NCBI RefSeq assembly: GCF_006459125.1 | Contig: NZ_CP041070.1 | Span: 1,550,001 to 1,614,000 of the forward strand | Length of the DNA stretch: 64,000 nucleotides | Direction of reading: 5' to 3' | From: Halarcobacter anaerophilus | GTDB lineage: Bacteria; Campylobacterota; Campylobacteria; Campylobacterales; Arcobacteraceae | Translations under genes and position numbers: made by a program | Part shown: positions 6,597 through 15,223 of the stretch, piece by piece | Position numbering within the stretch: position 1 is the stretch's first letter | Layout of the letters: every line of letters begins with the position of its first letter | Notes under the pieces: model-generated | The model's database searches: none | Told to the model about the DNA's origin: nothing | The model's input: only the letters and a program-made list of their open reading frames with translations

Positions 6597-7628
6597 ATGG
6601 ATTCAACAAGAAGAGTTAAAGAGGCTATTGAAGAGATTCAAAAAGGAAATATGGTCATTATGCTAGATGATGAGGATAGAGAAAATGAAGGTGATTTGGT
6701 TTATGCAGCGCCTTTAAGTACTCCTCAAAAAGTTAATTTTATGGCAAGTCATGCAAAAGGTTTGATTTGTGTTTCTGTAACAAAAGAGACGGCAAATAGA
6801 TTAGAATTAAATCCTATGGTTGCTGCAAATACATCATCATATGAAACTGCATTTACCGTTTCAGTGGATGATGCAGATGCTGCTACGGGAATTAGTGCAG
6901 GAGAAAGAGATAGTACAATTAAAATATTATCAAATCCCATTTCTCAACCTGTTCAACTTGTAAGACCGGGGCATATATTTCCTCTTATTGCAAAAGACGG
7001 TGGAGTATTAGTTAGAACAGGGCATACGGAAGGTTCTGTGGATTTATGTAAATTGGCGGGACTTAACGGGGAAGCTGTAATTTGTGAAATTATGAAAGAA
7101 GACGGTACTATGGCAAGAAGAGATGATTTGGATATTTTTGCCAAAAAACATAATTTAAAACAGATATATATATCGGATTTGGTAGAGTACAGATTATCTC
7201 ATGAAAAACTTGTTGAAGAGATTTCCTCAAAAGAATCAAGTTTTTTTAATACACCGACAATAAAAAGAGAATTCAAAGATCATTTGGGACAAATACATAC
7301 AACTATACAATTTGGAGAGTTAAAAGATCTTACCCATGTTAAATTTCATACGATTATTCCGGATATAGATCTTTTCTTAAATGATGAGAAACTTCACTCA
7401 ATGTTAAAAACAATAAACTTTCTACAAGCAAAAGGAGGATTATTGATATTTTTAGATGAAGATACTGTAAACAAAGAATCACAAAAAGATTTTGGAATAG
7501 GCGCACAGATTTTAAACTATCTAAATGTTAAAAAAATAAAGTTAATGACAAGTGGAGGGAAACACTCTTTTGTTGGACTTACAGGGTTTGGTTTGGAAAT
7601 TGTTGAAGAGATTCAAATAGAGTGTTAG
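6597..7628 (+). CDS. ribB: 3,4-dihydroxy-2-butanone 4-phosphate synthase, RibBX-type fusion
   Basis: The N-terminal domain (about 1-205) converts ribulose 5-phosphate to DHBP plus formate for riboflavin synthesis. The signatures DDEDRENEGDL (24-34) and GHTEGSVDL (142-150) are intact. The C-terminal part (about 215-343) aligns with GTP cyclohydrolase II in outline (HLGQIHTTIQFG start, GIGAQIL, LTGFGLEIVEE end) but lacks the Cys zinc-binding block and catalytic residues, as in the RibBX variant known from Proteobacteria. I chose ATG 6597, after a GAAGAAGAG site, over an upstream in-frame ATG whose 24-residue extension has no family match. The true RibA must be elsewhere. Confidence 0.92.
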   Translation: MDSTRRVKEAIEEIQKGNMVIMLDDEDRENEGDLVYAAPLSTPQKVNFMASHAKGLICVSVTKETANRLELNPMVAANTSSYETAFTVSVDDADAATGISAGERDSTIKILSNPISQPVQLVRPGHIFPLIAKDGGVLVRTGHTEGSVDLCKLAGLNGEAVICEIMKEDGTMARRDDLDIFAKKHNLKQIYISDLVEYRLSHEKLVEEISSKESSFFNTPTIKREFKDHLGQIHTTIQFGELKDLTHVKFHTIIPDIDLFLNDEKLHSMLKTINFLQAKGGLLIFLDEDTVNKESQKDFGIGAQILNYLNVKKIKLMTSGGKHSFVGLTGFGLEIVEEIQIEC

Positions 7629-7662
7629 AGTAGGGGTTTAGATTACTCCTACTGCTTTTTTT
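7629..7662 (+). terminator. Terminator of ribB
   Basis: AGTAGGGG pairs with CTCCTACT (one wobble/mismatch) and is followed by GCTTTTTTT. The hairpin overlaps the 3' codons of the convergent gene at 7638, so the two transcripts overlap here. Confidence 0.75.
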
Positions 7663-8132
7663 ACAAGGTTAATTTGATTTTTTATTTCATCAATTTCTTT
7701 TTTCCCTAAAGAACTATTCTTTTTAAAAAAATTTGATTCTTCAATTATTTGAACTCTTTTTTCAAGTCTGCTTATTGCGGCATTTCTCATTTCAAAATCT
7801 TCAATAGCTAGATATTTTTTAGGGTCTTGATTTATGACTCTTTTTAATCTATATTCAAAAAGGTGTCTATTGTCACTATTCTCATTGAAATATGTACATA
7901 AGTATTCATATATTTCATCATTTGAAGATTCATATCTTTTATATATTATATTTGCATAATCATTTAAATATTTGTCATAGTTGTTATAATCAATAAAAAA
8001 CTCTTTTATTTGATGCTCTTCTAATGCCTCTTCTTGAATATCGTATCTTTTTTGAAGCATATGTTTTGCGCAGAGATATATTACCTCTTTTTCATCTTTT
8101 TGTAATGTTGATAAAAAGTCTGCTAATTTCAT
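7638..8132 (-). CDS. Conserved-looking hypothetical soluble protein
   Basis: This 164-residue protein is rich in Tyr, Asn, Glu and Lys and appears wholly helical, with no signal peptide or membrane segment. The N-terminal half reads as an acidic helical domain (MKLADFLSTLQKDEKE onward). The C-terminal 50 residues have coiled-coil spacing and end IKNQINLVKKAVGVI. No family is recognised. It lies downstream of the pckA terminator and is read alone on - toward ribB. Confidence 0.6.
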   Translation of the reverse strand: MKLADFLSTLQKDEKEVIYLCAKHMLQKRYDIQEEALEEHQIKEFFIDYNNYDKYLNDYANIIYKRYESSNDEIYEYLCTYFNENSDNRHLFEYRLKRVINQDPKKYLAIEDFEMRNAAISRLEKRVQIIEESNFFKKNSSLGKKEIDEIKNQINLVKKAVGVI

Positions 8133-8151
8133 TTTAAAACCTTATATAAAT

Positions 8152-8182
8152 AAAAAAAGGAGTGAAAAATTTCACTCCTTTT
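8152..8182 (-). terminator. Strong terminator of the oad-pckA operon
   Basis: A perfect 13-bp inverted repeat (AAAAGGAGTGAAA / TTTCACTCCTTTT) with a two-base loop lies 22 bases after the pckA stop. On the - strand it is followed by a run of T. Confidence 0.9.
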
Positions 8183-8203
8183 AGAAAAACTATAAATAAC
8201 TAT

Positions 8204-9787
8204 TTATGAAAGTTTCGGTCCGGCAGTAGTAAAATCATAATCGCTTTCTAGAGTTAAATACTTTTTAGAGTAATTCTCTATATACATTCCTGCAAGTTTT
8301 AATGCAGTTTCATCATATGATTCTTTGTCTTCCCAAGTATTTCTTGGATTAAGCACTTTTGTTTCTACACCATGTAATGTTTTTGGAATTTGCAAATTGA
8401 AAATAGGTAGAGTTTCAAATTCAGAGTCATGAATAGACCCATCCAGAATTCCATTTATACAAGCTCTTGTATTTTTGATACTCATTCTAGTACCGATTCC
8501 ATACGGACCACCTGTCCATCCTGTATTAACTAAATAAACATGTACATTGTGTTTATCAATTTTTTCACCGAGAAGTTCTGCATAAACAGTAGGATTAAGA
8601 GGTAAAAAAGCTTCACCGAAACAAGAACTAAAAGTTGCAACAGGTTCTGTAATACCTCTTTCCGTTCCGGCAACTTTTGCAGTATAACCACTTAAGAAAT
8701 AGTACATTGCTTGACTTTTATCAAGTTTCGCAACAGGAGGTAAAACACCAAAAGCATCTGCACATAAGAAGATAATATTTTGAGGATGATCTCCTCTTAA
8801 ATCTCTTTTATGATTTGGAATATGCCCAATAGGATAAGATACTCTTGTATTTTCCGTTTTACTTCCGTCAGTATAATCTACAACTCCATTTTCATCTGCA
8901 ACAACATTTTCTAAAATTGCACCTTTTTTAATTGCATGATAAATATCAGGTTCTGACTCTGCATCTAAGTTTATAACTTTTGCATAACATCCACCTTCAA
9001 AGTTGAATACACCTTTATCATCCCAACCATGTTCATCATCACCGATTAAAGCTCTGTTTGGATCAGTAGATAGTGTTGTTTTCCCTGTTCCCGATAAACC
9101 AAAGAAAAGTGCAGTATCACCGTCTTTACCTACATTAGCAGAACAATGCATTGAAAGTTTACCTTCAAGAGGCAACCAGTAATTCATCATAGAGAAAACA
9201 CCTTTTTTCATCTCTCCTGCGTACCATGTTCCACCGATTAATGCAGTATTTTCTTCAATATTAAATACAACAAAAACTTCAGAGTTTAGTCCATGACTAG
9301 CATATGCCATATCTACAGTTTTACAAGAGTTATAGATTGTAAATTCAGGTTCAAAATTTTCTAAATCCTCTTCTGCTGGGATTATAAACATATTTTGAAT
9401 GAAATGTGCTTGCCAAGCTACTTCAGTGATAAATCTTACTGATTTTCTACTATCTAAAGATGCTCCGCAATATACATCTGTTACATACAAATCTTTGTTA
9501 CTTAACTGTTTTTTAGAGATTACTTCTAAATCTTCATAAACTTCTTTAGATACTTTAAAATTTATATCTCCCCAAGCAATGTATTTATTTGAAGGGTCTT
9601 GGTTTACAAAGAATTTATCTCTAGGACTTCTACCCGTGAATATTCCGGTATCTATCATTAAAGCACCTGTTGAAGAGACCTTTGCCCCTTCATTTTCGAC
9701 TGCATGTTGAATTAATGTATCAACATCAAGATTTCTATACACTGTTCCCACATTTTCAAGTCCAAGTGTATCTTTGATTTCTGACAT
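8204..9787 (-). CDS. pckA: Phosphoenolpyruvate carboxykinase (ATP)
   Basis: This 527-residue cytoplasmic enzyme interconverts oxaloacetate and PEP with ATP/ADP. It has the nucleotide-binding loop GLSGTGKTT (230-238), the metal-site IGDDEHGW (248-255), the substrate loop TGRSPRDKF (51-59) and EGGCYAKVI. Length and motifs match the ATP-type family, not the GTP type. It is last in the oadG-oadA-oadB-pckA set, so oxaloacetate can go either to pyruvate with Na+ export or to PEP. The gap to oadB is 20 bases and a strong terminator follows. Confidence 0.97.
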   Translation of the reverse strand: MSEIKDTLGLENVGTVYRNLDVDTLIQHAVENEGAKVSSTGALMIDTGIFTGRSPRDKFFVNQDPSNKYIAWGDINFKVSKEVYEDLEVISKKQLSNKDLYVTDVYCGASLDSRKSVRFITEVAWQAHFIQNMFIIPAEEDLENFEPEFTIYNSCKTVDMAYASHGLNSEVFVVFNIEENTALIGGTWYAGEMKKGVFSMMNYWLPLEGKLSMHCSANVGKDGDTALFFGLSGTGKTTLSTDPNRALIGDDEHGWDDKGVFNFEGGCYAKVINLDAESEPDIYHAIKKGAILENVVADENGVVDYTDGSKTENTRVSYPIGHIPNHKRDLRGDHPQNIIFLCADAFGVLPPVAKLDKSQAMYYFLSGYTAKVAGTERGITEPVATFSSCFGEAFLPLNPTVYAELLGEKIDKHNVHVYLVNTGWTGGPYGIGTRMSIKNTRACINGILDGSIHDSEFETLPIFNLQIPKTLHGVETKVLNPRNTWEDKESYDETALKLAGMYIENYSKKYLTLESDYDFTTAGPKLS

Positions 9788-9807
9788 TTCTTTCCCTATT
9801 TTCTTTT

Positions 9808-11142
9808 TTATTTAAAAATTGATAAAAGTACACCAGCAGCTACGGCAGAACCAATAACTCCTGCAACGTTAGGACCCATAGCATGCATTAATAATACATT
9901 TGATCTATCATATTCCTGTCCCACTTTACTTACAACCCTTGCCGCCATCGGTACTGCTGATACTCCAGCAGCTCCTATTAGTGGGTTTACTTTTGTCTCT
10001 TCTGATGAAAATTTATTCATTATTTTAGCCATTAATACACCGGCAGCCGTTCCTACTGCAAATGCTATAAGACCTATAACCATAATTCCCAATGTTTCCA
10101 GAACAAGAAATTTATCGGCAGCTAATTTAGAACCGACTCCTAATCCTAGGAAAATTGTTACTATGTTAATTAATGAATTCTGCATTGTATCAGAAAGTCT
10201 CTCAACAACTCCTGATTGTTTTAAGAAATTTCCAAATGCAAAGGCTCCGATTAAAGGAGTTGATTCAGGCAAGAACAATACTGCCAAGAATAAAATAACG
10301 ATAGGTAAGAAAAGATTCTCTAATCTATGTACTTTTCTTAACTTCGGCATTTTGATTTTTCTCTCCGCTTCAGTTGTCAAAGCCTTCATAATAGGAGGTT
10401 GAATTACAGGTACTAAAGCCATATAAGAGTAAGCAGCAACCGCTATCGCTCCTAACATTTCAGGAGCCAATCTATTTGCAATAAAGATTGATGTGGGACC
10501 ATCGGCACCACCGATAATTGAAATTGCCGAAGCAGTTTGCAAGTCAAAACCTAATGCAACTGCACCTACTAAAGAACCGAAAATTCCAAATTGTGCTGCA
10601 CCGCCTAAAATAGCAGATTTAGGATTTGCCAAAAGAGGGGTAAAGTCAGTCATTGCTCCTACACCCATAAAAATAAGTAGAGGGAAAAATTCATTTGCAA
10701 TACCCATATTATAGATAATACCTAACATTCCGTGAGCTCCACCCATGTCTGCTAAAGGGATATTTGCCAAAAGTCCTCCAAAAGCAATCGGTAAAAGTAA
10801 TAAAGGCTCAAATCCTTTTGCAATAGCAAGATAAAAAAGAAGAATTACTATAGCAAACATAATAATTCTACCCCAGGTTTGTTCAAAAGTTGTCATAGGT
10901 CTTATATGATCAGGATTAGGTTCAGAAGTCATAACATCATCACTTGGATTTAAAATAGCATTAATCCCTGTTGTTTCATAAAAAGATGACATTAATTCTG
11001 TTATTGATTTTGGCTTATATTCATGCACAACTTCTGTATTACTATCTTCTTTTACAACTTCTTGATCACTATTGGCAAAAAGCGTTACGTTAAAGATAGT
11101 AAAAAAGATTATCAGCATAGAAGCCATAATTTTTTTATTCAT
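9808..11142 (-). CDS. oadB: Oxaloacetate decarboxylase beta subunit (Na+ pump)
   Basis: An integral membrane carboxybiotin decarboxylase of about 444 residues that couples CO2 release from carboxybiotin to Na+ export. It has many membrane segments from residue 90 on and the conserved [10 protein letters not shown] around 211-220, whose Asp is the Na+-site residue. An N-terminal signal-like segment and an extra periplasmic stretch (about 25-90) precede the usual domain. ATG 11142 follows GGAG by six bases. The frame extends upstream only to a TTG that coincides with the ribosome binding site. It lies between oadA and pckA. Confidence 0.95.
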   Translation of the reverse strand: MNKKIMASMLIIFFTIFNVTLFANSDQEVVKEDSNTEVVHEYKPKSITELMSSFYETTGINAILNPSDDVMTSEPNPDHIRPMTTFEQTWGRIIMFAIVILLFYLAIAKGFEPLLLLPIAFGGLLANIPLADMGGAHGMLGIIYNMGIANEFFPLLIFMGVGAMTDFTPLLANPKSAILGGAAQFGIFGSLVGAVALGFDLQTASAISIIGGADGPTSIFIANRLAPEMLGAIAVAAYSYMALVPVIQPPIMKALTTEAERKIKMPKLRKVHRLENLFLPIVILFLAVLFLPESTPLIGAFAFGNFLKQSGVVERLSDTMQNSLINIVTIFLGLGVGSKLAADKFLVLETLGIMVIGLIAFAVGTAAGVLMAKIMNKFSSEETKVNPLIGAAGVSAVPMAARVVSKVGQEYDRSNVLLMHAMGPNVAGVIGSAVAAGVLLSIFK

Positions 11143-11175
11143 CAAATACTCCAAATTTTAGTAGTTTTCAAGCTA

Positions 11176-12996
11176 TTAACTAATTGTAGCTATAGCTTGA
11201 CCTTCTTCAACAGGATCACTAGGATTTGCTAAAATAGCAGAAACTGTACCGTCACAAGGAGCTTCAACATCGATTTCCATTTTCATTGCTTCTAGAATTG
11301 CTACTACATCACCTTGTTTAACACTATCACCTACTTTTACGTTAACTTTCCAAACATTTCCCGCAACTGTAGCAGGAACTTCAGTTCCTCCAGTTGATGC
11401 AGGTGCTGCAGCACTTGGTGCAGGATTTGACTTTTCTGCCACAGGAGTTACTTGAATATCAGCATCTCCTTCAGCTACAGTTACATTAAATTTTTGTCCA
11501 TCTACTACTACAGTATAGTTTCCAGTTGCGTTACTCATACCTTTATTTTCTCCTACTTCACATTCTTTATCGTTTTCACAAGTTTGATCGCTATTTTTTC
11601 TTACACTTAAAGGACCGTTTCCTTTTAAGAAAGCAATACCTTTTTCATTACAAGCTGCAGCTATAAAAACATTTTCATCTGATGTTTCTATACCTTCTTC
11701 TTCTAATCTTCCTCTCCAATAAGACATTGTTTTCTTTTCATCTCTATCTGCAATATCAAGAGGATTTTCAGTTGTTGGTTCAAGTTTTAGTTTTTCAGCA
11801 GCAAATGCAACTACTTTTTCATCAGGTTTAACAGGAGTTTTTCCGAAATATCCTAAAACCATTTTCCCGTAACCAGGTGCAATTTGTTTCCAAGGTCCAA
11901 ACATTACGTTTGCATACGCTTGTTGCCAGTAAAATTGAGAAACAGGTGTTACTGATGTTCCGTAACCACCTTTTTCTACTACTTCTCTCATAGCTTTTAT
12001 TACTTCAGGGAATTTATCTAAAGTACCGTTATCTCTCATCATTTGTGTGTTTGCCGTAAGCGCTCCACCAGGCATTGGAGAGAAAGGAATCAATGGTGAA
12101 ACCTGTGTTGCTTCAGGTGGAATAAAGTAATCTTTTAAACAATCATTTAATACTTCTTGATATTTTAATACTTTTTCTAGTTCTAATCCGCCTAAATCAT
12201 AATCTTTACCTTTTACGGCATGCATCATTGTTAAAATATCAGGTTGAGAAGTTCCTCCTGAAACAGGAGAAGCAGCTAAGTCGATACCATCTGCACCTGC
12301 TTCTAAAGCTGCCAAATAGCATGCTACGGAAACACCTGCTGTTTCATGAGTATGAAGTCTAATATGAATATCTTCACCGACAAGCTTTCTTGCCATTTTC
12401 ACAGTATCATATACTTTTTGAGGAGAAGAAGTACCTGACGCATCTTTAAAACATAAAGAATCAAATGGAAGGTTACTATCTAATATATTTCTTAATGTTT
12501 TTTCATAAAAAGCAACATCGTGTGCTCCGACACAACCCGGAGGCAAATCCATAAGTGTTACAACAACTTCATGATTTAATCCATATTTTTTAATACATTC
12601 AGCAGAATATTCCAAGTTTTGTACATCATTTAGTGCATCGAAATTTCTAATTGTCGTAACACCGTGTTTAGAGAACATTTTTGCATGCATTTCAACCAAT
12701 TCCCTAGAACCGGTATCTAACATAACTGTATTAATACCTCTTGCTAATGTTTGTAAATTTGCATCAGGACCAACAATTTCTCTAAATTTATCCATCATTT
12801 CAAAAGCATTTTCTTGTAAGTAGAAGAAAAGAGATTGGAATCTAGCTCCTCCACCAAATTCGAAATGTGTTATACCAGCTTCTTTTGCAGCTTCAACAGC
12901 TGGAAAGAAATCGTTCATTAAAACTCTACCTCCAAAGACAGACTGAAATCCATCCCTAAAAGTAGTATCCATGACATCTATATATTTCTTAGCCAT
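11176..12996 (-). CDS. oadA: Oxaloacetate decarboxylase alpha subunit (carboxyltransferase plus biotin carrier)
   Basis: This 606-residue protein starts with the HMGL-like TIM barrel (VMDTTFRDGFQSVFGGR, 8-24; metal site LHTHETAG), then the PYC/OADA domain, a variable linker, and a biotinyl carrier domain with EAMKMEID, where Lys572 is the biotin site. It moves the carboxyl group from oxaloacetate to biotin, making pyruvate. The segment at about 465-490 holds a Cys-containing insert (DQTCENDKECEVGENKG) that is unusual in the linker. The oadG and oadB neighbours favour the decarboxylase over a pyruvate carboxylase B subunit, which has the same architecture. Confidence 0.94.
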   Translation of the reverse strand: MAKKYIDVMDTTFRDGFQSVFGGRVLMNDFFPAVEAAKEAGITHFEFGGGARFQSLFFYLQENAFEMMDKFREIVGPDANLQTLARGINTVMLDTGSRELVEMHAKMFSKHGVTTIRNFDALNDVQNLEYSAECIKKYGLNHEVVVTLMDLPPGCVGAHDVAFYEKTLRNILDSNLPFDSLCFKDASGTSSPQKVYDTVKMARKLVGEDIHIRLHTHETAGVSVACYLAALEAGADGIDLAASPVSGGTSQPDILTMMHAVKGKDYDLGGLELEKVLKYQEVLNDCLKDYFIPPEATQVSPLIPFSPMPGGALTANTQMMRDNGTLDKFPEVIKAMREVVEKGGYGTSVTPVSQFYWQQAYANVMFGPWKQIAPGYGKMVLGYFGKTPVKPDEKVVAFAAEKLKLEPTTENPLDIADRDEKKTMSYWRGRLEEEGIETSDENVFIAAACNEKGIAFLKGNGPLSVRKNSDQTCENDKECEVGENKGMSNATGNYTVVVDGQKFNVTVAEGDADIQVTPVAEKSNPAPSAAAPASTGGTEVPATVAGNVWKVNVKVGDSVKQGDVVAILEAMKMEIDVEAPCDGTVSAILANPSDPVEEGQAIATIS

Positions 12997-13001
12997 ATAA
13001 A

Positions 13002-13253
13002 TTAACCTTTTAGATTTTTGTGATGTTGTACAGCAGCTATGATAGCGGCTATTTTTGCAGTGTTTGCAGTATTATTAGAAGCTTCAGTAGTAGCTTTTGG
13101 TTTAGCAGGTTCAACTCTTTTTTGAGGGAAATACTTCCCCACTATCTTAGCTTGGAGCTTAAGAGCATAAACCATGACGATTAGGAACATAAAAACTATT
13201 CCCATACCTAATACCATAAACTTTACTGCTTCAGCAATTAAGTTTGTTTCCAT
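13002..13253 (-). CDS. oadG: Oxaloacetate decarboxylase gamma subunit
   Basis: This 83-residue protein has one membrane segment (about 10-33, MVLGMGIVFMFLIVMVYALK), a polar linker, and an Ala/Thr-rich C-terminal helix ending with a His pair (HHKNLKG). That is the OadG plan: a small anchor that assembles alpha and beta and binds zinc through its C-terminus. ATG 13253 lies just after GGGGAG. An in-frame GTG 21 bases upstream is less likely. It is the first gene of the operon, so the promoter lies in the 13254-13580 gap. Confidence 0.85.
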   Translation of the reverse strand: METNLIAEAVKFMVLGMGIVFMFLIVMVYALKLQAKIVGKYFPQKRVEPAKPKATTEASNNTANTAKIAAIIAAVQHHKNLKG

Positions 13254-13580
13254 ATTACTCCCCGTGGTTACCACCGTGAATTTGTACTCTTATTGTATAT
13301 TAAATAAGCTTTAGTAAAATTTATATGCTTAGCCCAATTTTAGTAAATTTATGAATTTAATGTAAAAATAATGTCAAAATTAAAATCATAATATTTTGTT
13401 ACCACAAACTAACAAAAAATTATCCATTTTATATAAAATTCTTAATACTTTATTTGTTGCTTTTCCAATTTTTTGCGACATTATCAATCCTTTTTATGAA
13501 TTTTTTAAAATTTTATACTTTTTTTTCAAAGCACTTGAAAAATATTGCATTTTGTAATATAATTACAAAAAGGAGTTAAA
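13254..13580. other. Divergent intergenic region between oadG and the S24 regulator
   Basis: This gap of about 330 bases is very AT-rich with poly-T/A tracts. It must hold the oad operon promoter on - and the regulator promoter on + (13535-13570). No RNA gene or further ORF is evident. GGTGGTAACCACC near 13262-13274 is a GC-rich palindrome-like block next to the oadG ribosome binding site that could shape the leader. Confidence 0.6.
13535..13570 (+). promoter_or_regulatory. Promoter of the S24 regulator with overlapping operator-like palindrome
   Basis: TTGAAA (13535-13540) and TATAAT (13558-13563) are separated by 17 bases, a near-consensus sigma70 promoter. A perfect inverted repeat TTTTGTAAT-ATA-ATTACAAAA (13550-13570) covers the -10 box. 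A repressor bound there would block its own promoter. AAGGAG follows before the ATG at 13581. Confidence 0.75.
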
Positions 13581-14237
13581 ATGCTAATAGTAAATGAAAT
13601 TATTGAAAAATTGAAAGATATTTTGAGTAAAGACGGAAAATTAGGAAAAATTTTTGATAAAGATGTTGCAAAAGCTTTGGATTTGAGTCAAGTTAATTTT
13701 GCCACAATGAAAAACAGAGGGAAAATACCTTATTCAAATATATTAGATTTTTGTGCAAAGAAAAAAATATCAATAAATTGGCTTCTTTATAATCAAAATC
13801 CCGGTTCTTTAGTGGACTCTACGGATAAATATTGGATTAGATATTATCCTGAGGTTAATGTAAGTGCAGGTGGGGGTGCTTATGAAAGTGATGATTCATA
13901 TGAAAGTATGGAAGTTCCTCCTTATTTTATGAATATGTTAGGTGGAAAAGAAAATTTAAAAAATATTGATGCTATTAATGTAGTAGGGGATTCAATGGAA
14001 CCTACATTAAACAGTGACAATATTATTTTTATTGATAAAACAAGAACAGATTTGAACAGAGACGGGATTTATGCTTTTACAACAACTCACGGTCTTTTTG
14101 TAAAAAGAATGCAAAGAAGAGTTGACGGGAAACTTGATGTAATTTCAGATAATAAAGACTATCCAACCCAAATTTTAGACAAAGATGAAATATTTGTAGT
14201 TGGAAAAGTTATTAGTAGTTTTGGAATGATATATTAA
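13581..14237 (+). CDS. S24-family CI/LexA-like transcriptional regulator
   Basis: This 218-residue protein has an N-terminal helix-turn-helix of the phage CI type (about 5-72; FDKDVAKALDLSQVNFATMK as the likely recognition region) and a C-terminal S24 peptidase-like domain. GDSMEPT (136-142) and FVKRMQ (173-178) hold the Ser138/Lys175 dyad used for self-cleavage in LexA/CI. It could be a stress or SOS-type repressor that cleaves itself, or a non-cleaving variant; the Ala-Gly cleavage site near AGGGAY (97-102) is plausible. It stands alone, with an operator-like palindrome over its promoter, and overlaps the convergent gene by four bases. Confidence 0.82.
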   Translation: MLIVNEIIEKLKDILSKDGKLGKIFDKDVAKALDLSQVNFATMKNRGKIPYSNILDFCAKKKISINWLLYNQNPGSLVDSTDKYWIRYYPEVNVSAGGGAYESDDSYESMEVPPYFMNMLGGKENLKNIDAINVVGDSMEPTLNSDNIIFIDKTRTDLNRDGIYAFTTTHGLFVKRMQRRVDGKLDVISDNKDYPTQILDKDEIFVVGKVISSFGMIY

Positions 14238-15223
14238 ATCAGTGAAGGCTCGATACTCTGTTTAGATACTTGCTCATAAAGTTCATCATAATCTACGCCC
14301 ATAAAATAGACAGCGTTAAAAGAAGCCTTCTTTAAAAAAGATTTAAGTTCATCTAAAGAACTTAAATGAATATATTCACTATCATCATCTATCTCTTCCG
14401 TAGTTAAATAGATAATTCTTGCATATTTATATTTTGTTTTTAAATAATTAATCTCTTTTGAAATTAACTCTTTATTATTTTGAGCTATTAAAAATTTATC
14501 GGTTTTACCGTAATCTGTATGATTAATCAATTTATCCACGAAAATAGGTTTTAAATAGTTAAATTTTTTTAATTTATTTAAATCGCAATTAAATCCTAAA
14601 AAGCTATAAACATCTAAAAACTCGGTTATATACAAACTAGAGAGTTTAAGCTTGGAAAAATATCTCTCTTTAAAACTAAATGTTGTTTCAAAAATTGAAT
14701 GTTCAATAAGATTATGAATTTCATATTTTTTTGTATTAAAATCAAAATTTACAGGATAAATATCATCTAAAACTCTTTGATCAGAACATATTAAAGTATC
14801 ATTCTCTTCTAAATCATCTAAAAATTTAAAAAATTTTGATAATTCTTTTGGAACAATTTTTATATTTGAATGAACTGTCGGCTTTTTTAAGATTTTAAAT
14901 AGTTCATAAGAGATATCATTACAATAAAAAGCAGTAAGTCTTTTATTTGATAATAGATATCTTATTAGTTTTTTTATTGTTTCATTAACTGAATCTACAT
15001 AAATCCAAGCAATTTCATCATCAGTAATATTAATATTTTTTTGAGTAATTAGTGCAAAAGCACCGTTTTTTATTGCAGTATGAATATCTTCTTCATGTTC
15101 TACAATAAACAGATCTCCTTCTTTTACTTTTCTAGGGTTTGTTTTTATTGAGTATATAAAAGAGATTGATGGATGATTTAATAATCTTCCATCAATAATA
15201 TCAATAATAGATGAGATCTGCAC
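14234..15223 (-). CDS. Protein with MurF/MurE-like N-terminal domain, otherwise unknown
   Basis: The first 75 residues resemble the substrate-binding domain of Mur ligases: NPRKVKEGDLFI (29-40) then IKNGAFALITQ (50-60). The rest of this 329-residue protein has no ATP loop (no GTNGKT) and matches no family I recognise. It is rich in Leu, Lys and Asp and ends with a region resembling a degraded ligase C-domain (FNAVYFMGVDYDELYEQV). Its start overlaps the metG stop by one base, so it is coupled to metG. It may be a Mur-ligase relic kept for another role. Confidence 0.5.
   Translation of the reverse strand: MQISSIIDIIDGRLLNHPSISFIYSIKTNPRKVKEGDLFIVEHEEDIHTAIKNGAFALITQKNINITDDEIAWIYVDSVNETIKKLIRYLLSNKRLTAFYCNDISYELFKILKKPTVHSNIKIVPKELSKFFKFLDDLEENDTLICSDQRVLDDIYPVNFDFNTKKYEIHNLIEHSIFETTFSFKERYFSKLKLSSLYITEFLDVYSFLGFNCDLNKLKKFNYLKPIFVDKLINHTDYGKTDKFLIAQNNKELISKEINYLKTKYKYARIIYLTTEEIDDDSEYIHLSSLDELKSFLKKASFNAVYFMGVDYDELYEQVSKQSIEPSLI

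Noticed and set aside
9808-13253. Reading oadA as pyruvate carboxylase subunit B
   Set aside because: oadB and oadG are in the same operon, so the Na+-pumping decarboxylase is the simpler call.
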